Assembly (NCBI GenBank): GCA_902386555.1
Contig: CABMJJ010000009.1
Coordinates: 213,680 to 277,679 of the forward strand
Source of the DNA: Candidatus Bilamarchaeum dharawalense
GTDB lineage: Archaea > Micrarchaeota > Micrarchaeia > Anstonellales > Bilamarchaeaceae
DNA: 64,000 nt
Direction: 5' to 3'
Shown here: positions 25,744 through 33,894 of the stretch, in pieces
Numbering within the stretch: position 1 is the stretch's first letter
How the letters are laid out: each line of letters opens with the position of its first letter
The notes under the pieces: model-generated
The model's input: only the letters and a program-made list of their open reading frames with translations
What the model was told of the DNA's origin: nothing
Databases searched by the model: none
Made by a program: the position numbers and the translations under genes

Positions 25744-26268
25744 ATGGATAGGAAAATAGAAGGCGCTGCGCAAATCGCATTTGCAATTATAGTAGTTGCA
25801 GCAGTACTTTATTTTTCAAATGATATTGAAAAACTCCAGACCTATGGCTATCTCGGTGCTTTTCTAATATCCATGCTAAGTTCTGCAACTCTGTTCTTTC
25901 CAGCACCAGGTTGGGCGGCAGTTATTGCCATGAGCAGCATTCTGGATCCAGTATATTTGGGTATAGCCGCAGGATTGGGAAGTGCCATAGGCGAGCTTAC
26001 CGGCTATGTTGCAGGTGATGGCGCACGAGACATACTTAACAAAAACATTAGGGAGAGTAAAAAGATAGAAGAATTCGTAAAAAAATATGATCTGGCAGCC
26101 ATTTTCTTTTTTGCATTCATACCAAACCCACTTTTTGATATAGCCGGTATTGTGGCAGGTGGTTTGAAAATACCATGGTGGCGCTATCTAATTGCCTGCG
26201 CAGCTGGGCGTGTATTAAGATATACTCTGCTAGCCGCGGTGGGTAATTTCGCACTTGCTGCCATCTAA
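25744..26268 (+). CDS. VTT (DedA-like) membrane protein
   Basis: The 174-residue product has a VTT/SNARE-associated domain. It contains GYLGAFLISMLSSATLFFPAPGWAAVIA, then GAGLGSAIGELTGYVAGDGARD-like loops, and the helix pair IPNPLFDIAGIVAGGLKIPWWRYL. These proteins act in lipid scrambling or membrane homeostasis. GGGGTTTCGGGGAATAAAAA precedes the ATG without a clear SD. Its stop overlaps the stop of a small minus-strand ORF. Confidence 0.82.
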   Translation: MDRKIEGAAQIAFAIIVVAAVLYFSNDIEKLQTYGYLGAFLISMLSSATLFFPAPGWAAVIAMSSILDPVYLGIAAGLGSAIGELTGYVAGDGARDILNKNIRESKKIEEFVKKYDLAAIFFFAFIPNPLFDIAGIVAGGLKIPWWRYLIACAAGRVLRYTLLAAVGNFALAAI

Positions 26269-26339
26269 TTACAGACAAGCTCACGTGGAGTATCGTCATT
26301 GAGAACAAGTACTAATTCCAAATCTAATTCATCTCTCAT
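26265..26339 (-). CDS. Candidate 24-residue small protein
   Basis: This ORF is too short for the track. It has a strong SD (GGAGGTGGG) six bases before ATG 26339 and a TATA-like GTTTAAATAC further upstream, and encodes MRDELDLELVLVLNDDTPRE plus LVCN. The acidic N-terminal half is followed by a hydrophobic core and a Cys near the end. Function is unknown; it could be a small regulator or a peptide. Confidence 0.5.
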   Translation of the reverse strand: MRDELDLELVLVLNDDTPRELVCN

Positions 26340-26345
26340 TTAACC

Positions 26346-26391
26346 CACCTCCATATGTTATAATATATGGTAAAAAGAGTATTTAAACATA
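26346..26391 (-). promoter_or_regulatory. SD, imperfect palindrome and TATA of the small ORF
   Basis: Between SD and TATA lies CCATAT-GTTATAAT-ATATGG (26351-26370), an imperfect palindrome that could be an operator. The TATA-like GTTTAAATAC is just upstream. The arrangement argues that the small ORF is really expressed. Confidence 0.45.
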
Positions 26392-26430
26392 TGTATCAAT
26401 AAATTTGAGAGACTAGAAAATAACGGTTGG

Positions 26431-26451
26431 TTTGAACGACTATCGTTCAAA
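26431..26451. repeat. Perfect 9-bp hairpin with CTA loop
   Basis: TTTGAACGA and its complement flank CTA, just downstream of the initiator tRNA on the minus strand. It has the same GAAC/GTTC core and three-base loop as the hairpins near 14.7, 15.4 and 16.9 kb. Confidence 0.6.
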
Positions 26452-26474
26452 GTCCGCAATTTACAAAATAAAAA

Positions 26475-26590
26475 TAGCGGGGGGTAGATTTGAACTACCG
26501 GTCCCTGGGTTATGAGCTTCACCCCTGACATTCTTTAAAAAAATTCGGAATGCCAAGTCCAGTGGGAACTCCAAGCTTCCCTACCCCGCT
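26475..26590 (-). tRNA. Initiator tRNA-Met (CAT) with non-canonical intron
   Basis: The exons give AGCGGGG/CCCCGCT with the A1-U72 pair of archaeal initiators, D arm GGG-AAGCTTGGAGTT-CCC, anticodon stem CTGGG/CCCAG with loop CTCATAA, and T arm GGTAG/CTACC with loop TTCAAAT. The GGG/CCC pairs next to the anticodon loop are the initiator hallmark. A 41-nt insert (26518-26558) splits the 5' anticodon stem after CTGG, before the anticodon, not at the usual 37/38 site. A T tract (26470-26474 region) follows as a terminator. Confidence 0.9.
26518..26558 (-). other. Intron in 5' anticodon stem of initiator tRNA
   Basis: This 41-nt insert, ACTTGGCATTCC through GGGGTGAA, is needed to restore CTGGG/CCCAG pairing. 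Its core GGCATTC/GAATGTC forms an internal hairpin. The bulge-helix-bulge is not perfect by eye. Confidence 0.75.
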
Positions 26591-26651
26591 TTTACTTGGA
26601 GAGTACTAACCCAGTACAGGATAGATGATAGAGAGGTAGCTTATATAAAAG

Positions 26652-27041
26652 CTACTTTTTCCCGGTTTCCATCTTTTTTACCAATCTGTGAATAACAGCG
26701 CGTTTCAATTGGTCTTCCACCTTGCTCTGTTCATCCACCTGGCCCTTGTGATAATAGAATCCAGCCAGGAACATGAGAACTGAAAGCACCAGTAGAAGTA
26801 ATGGCAAACCAAAGTATAGGAAAGGCAAGATCATGGTATTCATGTCTGTCTTTAATTTGGTAAGTTCAGATGGAACTAAAATCCCACATTCTTGAAAATT
26901 AGAAAGACCAATTTTGCCAAGGAAATCGATTATGGCATTAAGCATACCATTGGCATAGCCAGCCGAAAAGAAAACAAAAACCGCGATTAGAAGAATTGCA
27001 AGCAAAACGAAAAGGTAGCCCATGGATTTGGATTTGTTCAT
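26652..27041 (-). CDS. Two-helix membrane protein, 129 aa
   Basis: From ATG 27041 (after GGTG) the protein has an N-terminal helix (GYLFVLLAILLIAVFVFFSAG), a short external segment with one Cys, a second helix (FLYFGLPLLLLVLSVLMFLAG), then a basic cytoplasmic tail (LKRAVIHRLVKKMETGKK). No family is recognised. It starts 17 nt after alaX on the same strand; the track start (27065) would overlap alaX. Confidence 0.6.
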   Translation of the reverse strand: MNKSKSMGYLFVLLAILLIAVFVFFSAGYANGMLNAIIDFLGKIGLSNFQECGILVPSELTKLKTDMNTMILPFLYFGLPLLLLVLSVLMFLAGFYYHKGQVDEQSKVEDQLKRAVIHRLVKKMETGKK

Positions 27042-27057
27042 AATAACACCATAAAGA

Positions 27058-27771
27058 CTATTCATTTAAAGTAAAATAAATCCTTCGGTTTTCCTTTCCT
27101 TTGTTATCCAGCCTCAAAATTGAGATTTGACCCACCTCTTTCAGGTTTTTTATATGAGTTCCACCGTCGGCTTGGATATCTATTCCGGGGATCTCCACTA
27201 TCCTCAGCGTAGTTATGGAAGGAGGAAGTGCACCTGCCAATTTGACCACCCCTTCTATTTTCATTGCATCATCACGTGGCAGTGAATAAATTTTTAGCTC
27301 AACATCCTTCAAAAGCTCCTGGTTGGCCTTTTCAACAACTTTTTCAAAAACATTTCGATCAAATTCTGCCATTGTAAAATCAAACCTGGTTTTATCTTCT
27401 TCCAGTTGATTTCCACTTATCAGAACTCCCAGTTCCTTATACATAACTGAACCCAGAACATGGGCTGCGGTGTGCATTCTCATTAATTTATATCTTCTTG
27501 GCCAATCAAGGATACATTTTACATTGGCTCCAACCACCAGACCAGAACTTTCGGTTTCAAGTTCATGAATAATTTGTCCATCCTTCTTCATAACCATGAC
27601 AACCTTGAATTCCTGACCAGAATCGGAAATAACCTTACCGGTGTCATTTGGTTGGCCTCCACCCCGTGGATAGAAAAGATTTTTATCAAGGACAATGTCT
27701 TTACCAGTAACTGCCACAACCGTTGCTTCGCATTCCTTTAGATAGCTATTTTCAAGATAAAGCGCTTCCAT
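27058..27771 (-). CDS. alaX: AlaX-type alanyl-tRNA editing protein
   Basis: This 237-residue free-standing homologue of the AlaRS editing domain hydrolyses Ser- or Gly-tRNA-Ala. The zinc motif HTAAH is present. The second half of the site reads ADGGTH, where AlaRS in this window has ACGGTH. The FYPRGGGQPNDTG segment matches the alaS FYPEGGGQ region. The length fits the medium AlaX-M class. Its role complements alaS at 5.7 kb. Confidence 0.9.
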   Translation of the reverse strand: MEALYLENSYLKECEATVVAVTGKDIVLDKNLFYPRGGGQPNDTGKVISDSGQEFKVVMVMKKDGQIIHELETESSGLVVGANVKCILDWPRRYKLMRMHTAAHVLGSVMYKELGVLISGNQLEEDKTRFDFTMAEFDRNVFEKVVEKANQELLKDVELKIYSLPRDDAMKIEGVVKLAGALPPSITTLRIVEIPGIDIQADGGTHIKNLKEVGQISILRLDNKGKENRRIYFTLNE

Positions 27772-27809
27772 AATGTTTTAAATAAGAAGAAGGATTATTA
27801 TAGATAGGG

Positions 27810-28292
27810 ATGTTTATGACTGATGATGATACGCAAAGGATGTTATCTAAACCACCTCAGGCAGGTCCGCAAGAATCACTTAGATTCACACCAATAAGGA
27901 CTGATGCTGCGATAAAAGCAGCCGCGGCAGTTGGAGATAGAAAAGCAACTACAGAACAACGCGCCCAGGCAGTAATTCTTCCAGTTGAAGATGAGTTCAA
28001 AAGAGCAGCACTCGCAGGGGACTTTTCCATGAGAGATCAGGCAAAAACTTCCAAACTATTCAAAATAGTCGAACAACCAGGCGCATTTAGGGATTGTAGA
28101 ATGAAATACGCATACGACAATAAACAGGACATCTACAGCGTCTCGGTTACTCTTAATAACCAACCAATGGTAGTGACAGTACGAACCGGCGGCGCGTTTA
28201 CAGAATTATCACTTTCCGATAGACAGGGAAACGTAGTAGAAATGTGGAGACAGGAAGAAGGAAAAGGAGTAAGTGTATACAGGAGAGAATAA
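27810..28292 (+). CDS. Hypothetical protein, 160 aa
   Basis: No family is recognised. The N-terminal half is Ala/Gln-rich and probably disordered; the C-terminal half looks like a small beta sheet (IYSVSVTLNNQPMVVTVRTGG). It is translationally coupled to rpiA (TAATG overlap), so it is expressed with it, but any shared function is unknown. ATG 27816 is an alternative start. Confidence 0.6.
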   Translation: MFMTDDDTQRMLSKPPQAGPQESLRFTPIRTDAAIKAAAAVGDRKATTEQRAQAVILPVEDEFKRAALAGDFSMRDQAKTSKLFKIVEQPGAFRDCRMKYAYDNKQDIYSVSVTLNNQPMVVTVRTGGAFTELSLSDRQGNVVEMWRQEEGKGVSVYRRE

Positions 28293-28945
28293 TGTCTCAA
28301 GAAAAAATCAACGCTGCTAAAGCAGCACTTGAATACGTAAAAAGTGGAATGTGTATTGGGTTGGGCAGCGGTAGCACAACAAAAGAATTTATCAGACTGC
28401 TTGGTGAAAAAGTACGAAAAGGCCTGAAAATAACCTGTGTTACCACCTCTTTTGATTCAAGAATGCTGGCCATTGAAAATGGTATATTCGTTACTGAAAC
28501 TGATGCAATTGACGAGATAGACTTGGCAGTGGATGGAGCCGACAGGGTCACCAAAACCGCTCTTTTGAAAGGTGGAGGCGGTGCACTAACAAGAGAAAAA
28601 ATAATCGGCTATAATGCAAAAAAGTTCATTATAATTGTGGATGAAAGCAAAGTTCAGCACGGAGTATTGGAAGGTGAGGTTAATTTAGAGGTTCTACCTT
28701 TTGCTGCACCACTGGTTATGCGCCAGCTGAAAAAATTTAATCCAAAAATAAGAATGGCCAAAGCAAAACTCGGTCCTGTGATAAGCGATAATGGAAGTTT
28801 TATCATAGATTGTGATATGAAGATAGATGATCCAAAAAAAATGGAAAGTTGGTTGAAAAGCATGCCTGGAATCATTGAAAATGGCATATTTACAAAATTT
28901 GATATGATAATTGTTGGCATGGAAAAAGGCCATCGAATTCTCTAA
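28292..28945 (+). CDS. rpiA: Ribose-5-phosphate isomerase A
   Basis: It interconverts ribose 5-phosphate and ribulose 5-phosphate. The phosphate loop GLGSGSTTKEFI, the DEIDLAVDGADRV segment with catalytic Asp residues and the KGGGGALTREKII motif with the catalytic Glu are intact; 217 aa is the normal length. The track start at 28244 is inside the preceding gene. ATG 28292 overlaps its stop. Together with the cupin PGI it indicates sugar-phosphate metabolism. Confidence 0.95.
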   Translation: MSQEKINAAKAALEYVKSGMCIGLGSGSTTKEFIRLLGEKVRKGLKITCVTTSFDSRMLAIENGIFVTETDAIDEIDLAVDGADRVTKTALLKGGGGALTREKIIGYNAKKFIIIVDESKVQHGVLEGEVNLEVLPFAAPLVMRQLKKFNPKIRMAKAKLGPVISDNGSFIIDCDMKIDDPKKMESWLKSMPGIIENGIFTKFDMIIVGMEKGHRIL

Positions 28946-28953
28946 GGGAGAAA

Positions 28954-29475
28954 ATGAATATCCCTGATGAAATAAAAAATGAACTGAAAAAACCACTGGG
29001 AAGATTGGTTCAGATTCAAGAAATGAAAGAGATTAGTTTGAGTAAAAAGATAATTTCTGTTGGGGATGTTTGCACTCTGAATCTAATATCCATAGGTATA
29101 ACCCCCCACCTGGCTGTTTTTGATCACATTTACATGAGAAAAAACCTTGACCCCGAATCAGTTAGGATACTGCATACAAAATTTTCCAAACCAAAAAAAT
29201 ACAAAAATCCTCCAGGAACCCTGTCCAATAGAATCATAAATGATGCAAAAAAATTGATTGAAAATGGAGGTGCAGTTCTTATCGATGGCGAGGAAGACCT
29301 TACTGCTCTTGCATTCATTCTAGCTGCAAATGAGAATTATGTTGTTGTCTACGGACAGCCAAATGAGGGAATGATTTTGGTTGAACCTGAAAAAGGGATA
29401 AAGAAAAAAATAGAGAAACTAATTTCCGCCGCGGCTCTTGGCCATGAAATAAAGAGCGATGAAAGCGAAAATTGA
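28954..29475 (+). CDS. GTP-dependent dephospho-CoA kinase (DUF359)
   Basis: The 173-residue protein matches the archaeal DUF359 family, which phosphorylates dephospho-CoA using GTP in the last step of CoA synthesis. Typical elements are ISVGDVCTLNLI, VLIDGEEDLTALAFILA and VVVYGQPNEGMILVE. It follows rpiA after 8 nt on the same strand. The 3' end overlaps a convergent small membrane-protein gene by 57 bases. Confidence 0.88.
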   Translation: MNIPDEIKNELKKPLGRLVQIQEMKEISLSKKIISVGDVCTLNLISIGITPHLAVFDHIYMRKNLDPESVRILHTKFSKPKKYKNPPGTLSNRIINDAKKLIENGGAVLIDGEEDLTALAFILAANENYVVVYGQPNEGMILVEPEKGIKKKIEKLISAAALGHEIKSDESEN

Positions 29476-29607
29476 GATGGTTATTGCTATAATTATGAAG
29501 GTTTGTTGATCAAACTTAATTATGGTAGATGAAAAATAGGTCATACCTACTCCTATAATGAGTGAACCCAGTAGAAGCAGGAAATTACCTAAGGCACTAC
29601 TACCCAT
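29419..29607 (-). CDS. Small two-helix membrane protein, 62 aa
   Basis: The translation has two clear membrane helices (FLLLLGSLIIGVGMTYF and FIIIAITISIFAFIALYFM) and a short basic tail, which argues it is real despite overlapping the 3' end of the dephospho-CoA kinase gene. It begins 10 nt after the PRC-barrel gene on the same strand, probably the same transcript. Function is unknown. Confidence 0.6.
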   Translation of the reverse strand: MGSSALGNFLLLLGSLIIGVGMTYFSSTIIKFDQQTFIIIAITISIFAFIALYFMAKSRGGN

Positions 29608-29617
29608 AAGAATACCT

Positions 29618-29875
29618 TTATTCAGGTGCGTTTGGCGCAGATAAACCTTTTGTTACAACGATAACATCTTCAACAGATTTTACATTTTTGTAAAGAATGC
29701 TTTTTTCACGGAGGGCTTTTTTTGCGTCATCTTTACCCAATGGTAAGGATTCGATCAGGATTCTTGAAACTTCTCCACCTTCAAGATCAACAATGAAGTC
29801 CTGTGCATTGCCAATGAACTTTCCTGAGTCCGTAAAAATATCCATACCGTATAGTCTCGATAGCTTTGTGCTCAT
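29618..29875 (-). CDS. PRC-barrel domain protein
   Basis: The 85-residue PRC-barrel contains KLSRLYGMDIFTDSGKFIGNAQDFIVDLEGGEVSRILIE, the usual start of this small beta-barrel family found in RNA-processing and electron-transport factors. Archaeal stand-alone copies have no firm function. It is followed by a two-helix membrane protein. The start ATG 29875 is preceded by CAAGGTGATC, giving a moderate SD. Confidence 0.85.
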   Translation of the reverse strand: MSTKLSRLYGMDIFTDSGKFIGNAQDFIVDLEGGEVSRILIESLPLGKDDAKKALREKSILYKNVKSVEDVIVVTKGLSAPNAPE

Positions 29876-29938
29876 CAGATCACCTTGAACAGTAATCGGG
29901 AAACTAATTAAAAAACCTTTCTCTACCTAAATACGACG

Positions 29939-30523
29939 ATGAAAAGCGAATACATTATCTATATCGCCTATGTGGTGTTTTTTTTATTACTTGTTGGTGC
30001 CGCAATATATGTGCCGATTTTAGCATTTAATGAGGATGCAACCGGGGGATATGTTGCTTTTTCCTATACCTGCCATCAAAAAATTTCACGCTCCCTGTGT
30101 ATTTTCAATACCGACAATTCTTTGTGGATTGGAGATTGTACGCTACAAAATGGAACATTTATTGATAGCAGACAGGATCGCACCACCACCAGAGTGGAAA
30201 CAGGTTCTACAATTGGATACAAAATACCGATTTGTGCAAGGGATTTGGGAATCTACACTGCGATGCTTCTGGCTGCCCTGGTTTATCCATTTGTTCGAAA
30301 GATAGACGATACTCATGTTTACCCTGCAATATTTCTCATCATCGCAATTGTACCATTGGGATTGGATGGAACGGTGCAGCTATTATCTGAACTAGGTATA
30401 CTCCCATTCATCTACGAGAGTACAAATATGACAAGACTGTTAACTGGACTCCTGGCTGGATTTGCGGCCACATTCTACGCCATTCCAATTTTGATGAATA
30501 TGTTCAGAAGCAAAGCTTCTTGA
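29939..30523 (+). CDS. DUF2085 membrane protein
   Basis: This 194-residue membrane protein has conserved CHQ (in YTCHQKISRSLC) and CARDLGIYTAMLL motifs, diagnostic of DUF2085. Four helices are predicted, with an external loop of about 50 residues. The Cys/His set may bind a metal or heme; the family has no established role. A long intergenic-free tail ends at the convergent EndoQ gene. Confidence 0.8.
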   Translation: MKSEYIIYIAYVVFFLLLVGAAIYVPILAFNEDATGGYVAFSYTCHQKISRSLCIFNTDNSLWIGDCTLQNGTFIDSRQDRTTTRVETGSTIGYKIPICARDLGIYTAMLLAALVYPFVRKIDDTHVYPAIFLIIAIVPLGLDGTVQLLSELGILPFIYESTNMTRLLTGLLAGFAATFYAIPILMNMFRSKAS

Positions 30524-30566
30524 CTGCCATGCTATTGTTCGACGTTTAGAACAAAAAACACAGAAA

Positions 30567-31808
30567 TTAAAAATCGTCCAGGCTCTTTTGCTTTCTATCA
30601 ATTGACTTTTTATCATGATTAAAATCATCCAGAATCAGTTGACCAAAAACACCATCATAGCCAGGGATCCAACGAATTTTCCCCTGTTGAACACGCAACA
30701 AAGAATCTGCAATCTCAGGTGTGGTGGCTAAACGAATCTGATCGGTGTGAGCTTCATAAACAGCAAATTCGTTTCCAAAATAACGGACCAGCTTTGAATA
30801 TTCTTCTGCAACTGAGGATGACGTTTCTGGTTTTTTTAGGGTTTTAGAAATTACAGTTGTAAGCGGAACAGTGTATTGAAATGGAACCGCATTTTTTGGT
30901 TTGAATCCAAGTTTTCTGTCGGCCAATTCACACACTCGATTTAATACGCCCAAGGTAAGTTTTTTCTTACAGACAGGACAAATGTTATTATGAGATTGGG
31001 ATTCGGCTGGCGCATAGAGAATGTTACATGCCCTGTGCCCATCGAAGTGATATTTGCCTTCTTCGGGATAAAATTCATAGGTTTTCGTAAACCCTTTTTT
31101 AGTTTTTATGGCATCCATAAGCGAGCCATAGCTCAAATGTTCTAAATCAAAAACATTGGCCTCTCTTCCTAATTTTTCAGGGCTGTGGGCATCACTATTG
31201 GATAGCAAGGAAAAAGAATCAAGCTGGCTCAGCATCCAGTTCATTGACGGATCAGAAGACAATCCAGTTTCCAATGCAAAGACACGATCGGATTTGTCTT
31301 CAAATGCTTCCCTGATCGAGTTCACACCAGTCTCAGAACCGAAAATACCAAAATATGGTGTCCAGGCATGGGCAGGGAATATGAAAAAATCTTTGGATAT
31401 GGACTCGCATTCTTCGATAAGAGCTGCAGAGGATAGTTTAAGCATTGGTCGTCCATCTGCAATCAGACTGCCGTATTTCTTTAAAACATCGTTAAGCTGT
31501 TCTGCCTCTTCCATTCCAGGTGCAAGTACCACATTGTGAAGCCGTAGGGATTTCCCATTGGCTTTATAGAACAAGGCAACTTCGCTGGAGAGGATAAAAT
31601 GAATATCATGGTAAAAAAACAAACCATTGTTTTCTTGCGTTAGGTGTGTTTTCAATTCGTTAAAGTAGGTTGGGTGGGTAAAATCTCCAGTTGCAATAAC
31701 ATTTATTCCTTTGATTTTTGCACCTTCGGCCAGACCAGGAATATCACACCTAGGGCTGGTTGCTCGAGCGTATTTGCTGTGAACATGAAGATCAGCAATA
31801 ATTCGCAT
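30567..31808 (-). CDS. Endonuclease Q (PHP-family DNA repair nuclease)
   Basis: The 413-residue protein has a PHP phosphoesterase domain (IADLHVHSKYARATS with HxH, then ATGDFTHP, PAHAW and SNSDAHSPEKLG) followed by a zinc finger (HRACNILYAP and CPVCKKKL). This matches archaeal EndoQ, which nicks 5' of deaminated bases such as uracil and hypoxanthine. The start is ATG 31808; the track start (31829) adds seven residues before the fold. Endonuclease IV is encoded 6 kb away, so deamination and abasic repair genes are both here. Confidence 0.88.
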   Translation of the reverse strand: MRIIADLHVHSKYARATSPRCDIPGLAEGAKIKGINVIATGDFTHPTYFNELKTHLTQENNGLFFYHDIHFILSSEVALFYKANGKSLRLHNVVLAPGMEEAEQLNDVLKKYGSLIADGRPMLKLSSAALIEECESISKDFFIFPAHAWTPYFGIFGSETGVNSIREAFEDKSDRVFALETGLSSDPSMNWMLSQLDSFSLLSNSDAHSPEKLGREANVFDLEHLSYGSLMDAIKTKKGFTKTYEFYPEEGKYHFDGHRACNILYAPAESQSHNNICPVCKKKLTLGVLNRVCELADRKLGFKPKNAVPFQYTVPLTTVISKTLKKPETSSSVAEEYSKLVRYFGNEFAVYEAHTDQIRLATTPEIADSLLRVQQGKIRWIPGYDGVFGQLILDDFNHDKKSIDRKQKSLDDF

Positions 31809-31860
31809 GGAAATGTTAGGCTGGTGCAAATTAAAAAACAGATATTACAATAGCTTGGAT

Positions 31861-32580
31861 ATGAGCGGGAAAAAGACATTTGAAAAATTAAAAAAACAGA
31901 TCAAGACTTTTTCGCCTTTGGTAACAAGCTGGAACAGTGCCAAAGAGCTTTTTAATCCAAAAACGATCGACAAAACATTAACCGAAATTGTCGGACTGGC
32001 AAACCTGAGGCTGGCAGTGACTATTTTTATAATCGCAGCTTTTCTTTCAACCCTGCTTTCTATTCTGGCATTGATTGAATCGGCACAGCTGGTGAATTTC
32101 ACTTCTGAGACGATAACCGAAGCACTTGGAGTGGAAGGACAGAAGGTTGGTTTCGCAGAAACCGCACCATTGGCCCTATTTCAATTGATAACAGGACTGC
32201 CTCTGGCATTGATTGTTAATATGGTAGGGGAATGGATCGGCTATAGACTAGCAAAAATAAGTGGGGGCAAAGGAACCTTTGAAAAACAATTTTATTTGGC
32301 ATCCGTAATAACACTTTCACTGGCAATGGTTAATGTGTTAGCTCTTTTAACACCAATTCCATGTGTTCAAGTAATCGCCTGGATGGGAATCGTAATCGGA
32401 ATGATCTATCTCGGAGCGTATGTGATGTGCAAAGCCTATTCAATGGTACACGAAATAAGTTTTGTTCACTCGCTTGCCATTGTGCTGATGGTTTCGATTA
32501 TGCGAGCTGCAGTAATAATATTTGTGATGAACTTGATTTCTGCCTGGCTTAATTTGCCGGCATATTTTGAGCTTCAATAA
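31861..32580 (+). CDS. Yip1-like membrane protein
   Basis: Five membrane helices follow a charged N terminus of about 45 residues. The C-terminal part (IYLGAYVMCKAYSMVHEISFVHSLAIVLM) has the Yip1 domain look. The protein from ATG 31861 is 239 aa; the track start at 31807 overlaps the EndoQ start. It is followed after 12 nt by guaAB in the same direction, though no functional link is expected. Confidence 0.65.
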   Translation: MSGKKTFEKLKKQIKTFSPLVTSWNSAKELFNPKTIDKTLTEIVGLANLRLAVTIFIIAAFLSTLLSILALIESAQLVNFTSETITEALGVEGQKVGFAETAPLALFQLITGLPLALIVNMVGEWIGYRLAKISGGKGTFEKQFYLASVITLSLAMVNVLALLTPIPCVQVIAWMGIVIGMIYLGAYVMCKAYSMVHEISFVHSLAIVLMVSIMRAAVIIFVMNLISAWLNLPAYFELQ

Positions 32581-32592
32581 TGGGGGGAGAAA

Positions 32593-33552
32593 ATGGTATT
32601 TAATCCGAAAAAATTCATCGTTGAGTCGCAGGATGACATTAAGAAAAAAATTGGAAAAGAACATGCAATAACTGCACTTTCAGGTGGAGTTGATTCTTTT
32701 GTTGCTGCCACACTTGCTTCAAAGGCATTACCAGGCCAAATCCATGCGTTTTATGTGGACAATGGACTTATGAGAAAGGATGAAACTGAAAAGGTTTCAA
32801 AAGTAGCCAAATCCCTGGGTGTGGAACTAACAGTTATTGATGCAAAAAAACGATTTTTGGATGCGTTGAAAGGAGCCAGCGATCCTGAAACCAAACGTAA
32901 AATAATCGGTGAAACCTTTGTACGAATTTTCGAGGAAGAAGCAAGGAAAAAGAAAAACGTTTCGTTCCTTATCCAGGGAACCATCGCACCAGATTGGATC
33001 GAAAGCGGAGGCATGGGAAGAGACACCATAAAAAGTCATCATAATGTAGGAGGACTTCCTGAAAAAATGCATTTGAAACTTTGCGAACCATTGCGCGAAC
33101 TTTACAAACACGAGGTTAGAATTGTAGGTAAAGAATTAGGTTTGCCGGAGATTGTCCACCAACGCCAACCATTCCCAGGACCAGGTCTTGCAGTTCGAAT
33201 TGTTGGTGAGATAACAGAAGAAAAAGTGAAGATAGTTCAGGATGCGTGTGATATTGTTGAAACAGAATTGGACAATGCGGTTGCGGCTAAAAAAATGGAA
33301 CGACCATGGCAATATTTTGCAGCACTTCTGCCTTCAAAAACAGTTGGAGTGAGGGGCGATGAAAGAGCATACCAGTATACTGTTATCGTGAGGGCAGTCC
33401 GAAGTTTGGATGGTATGACTGCCAACTTTTCACATATTCCCATGGATGTTCTAGAAAGAATTTCAACCAGGATTACCAATGAGATTAGATCAGTTGGCCG
33501 GGTGGCCTATGACATTACAAATAAACCTCCAGGAACAATAGAAATGGAATAA
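32593..33552 (+). CDS. guaAB: GMP synthase, ATP-pyrophosphatase subunit B
   Basis: In many archaea the two halves of GMP synthetase are separate genes; this is the synthetase half, which amidates XMP. The PP-loop SGGVDS is at 30-35, and QGTIAPDWIESGG and QRQPFPGPGLAVRI match the family. Its dimerisation tail ends with PPGTIEME. The glutaminase partner GuaAA is not in the window. GGGGAG precedes the ATG. Confidence 0.95.
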   Translation: MVFNPKKFIVESQDDIKKKIGKEHAITALSGGVDSFVAATLASKALPGQIHAFYVDNGLMRKDETEKVSKVAKSLGVELTVIDAKKRFLDALKGASDPETKRKIIGETFVRIFEEEARKKKNVSFLIQGTIAPDWIESGGMGRDTIKSHHNVGGLPEKMHLKLCEPLRELYKHEVRIVGKELGLPEIVHQRQPFPGPGLAVRIVGEITEEKVKIVQDACDIVETELDNAVAAKKMERPWQYFAALLPSKTVGVRGDERAYQYTVIVRAVRSLDGMTANFSHIPMDVLERISTRITNEIRSVGRVAYDITNKPPGTIEME

Positions 33553-33819
33553 TTAGACTTTTTCCACAAGGGCAGCAAAACGACGATCAAGTGGATTGCC
33601 TTCATTAAAAAGTTTTTGAGCACGATCAGCAACAGCCACAGAACGATCAGCCTTTGGAACAGTGGAATAGGTAGCTTCCGAGGGAACACGAAAGTTCCCA
33701 CCGGCTCGAGAAAGAGTGGTTAGTTCGTCATATTCCCTTCGTTCGGTTCTACTGGCTATGGGAAGTTCTGACAGATTAGGCGGTTTGGCCTTTTTAACGT
33801 CTTGGAGTACTTCAGCCAT
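33553..33819 (-). CDS. Hypothetical protein, 88 aa
   Basis: No family is recognised. The product is small, charged and probably partly disordered (KKAKPPNLSELPIASRTERREYDEL). It abuts the guaAB stop with no gap. A TTTTAAAGG-type TATA element lies further upstream on the minus strand. It may be a species-specific gene, and confidence in expression is limited. Confidence 0.45.
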   Translation of the reverse strand: MAEVLQDVKKAKPPNLSELPIASRTERREYDELTTLSRAGGNFRVPSEATYSTVPKADRSVAVADRAQKLFNEGNPLDRRFAALVEKV

Positions 33820-33894
33820 ATTCCCACATTTTTACATTATTTGTAATAAGACATTGTATAAAACCCTTTAAAAGGTTACCTTCAAAGGGATATT

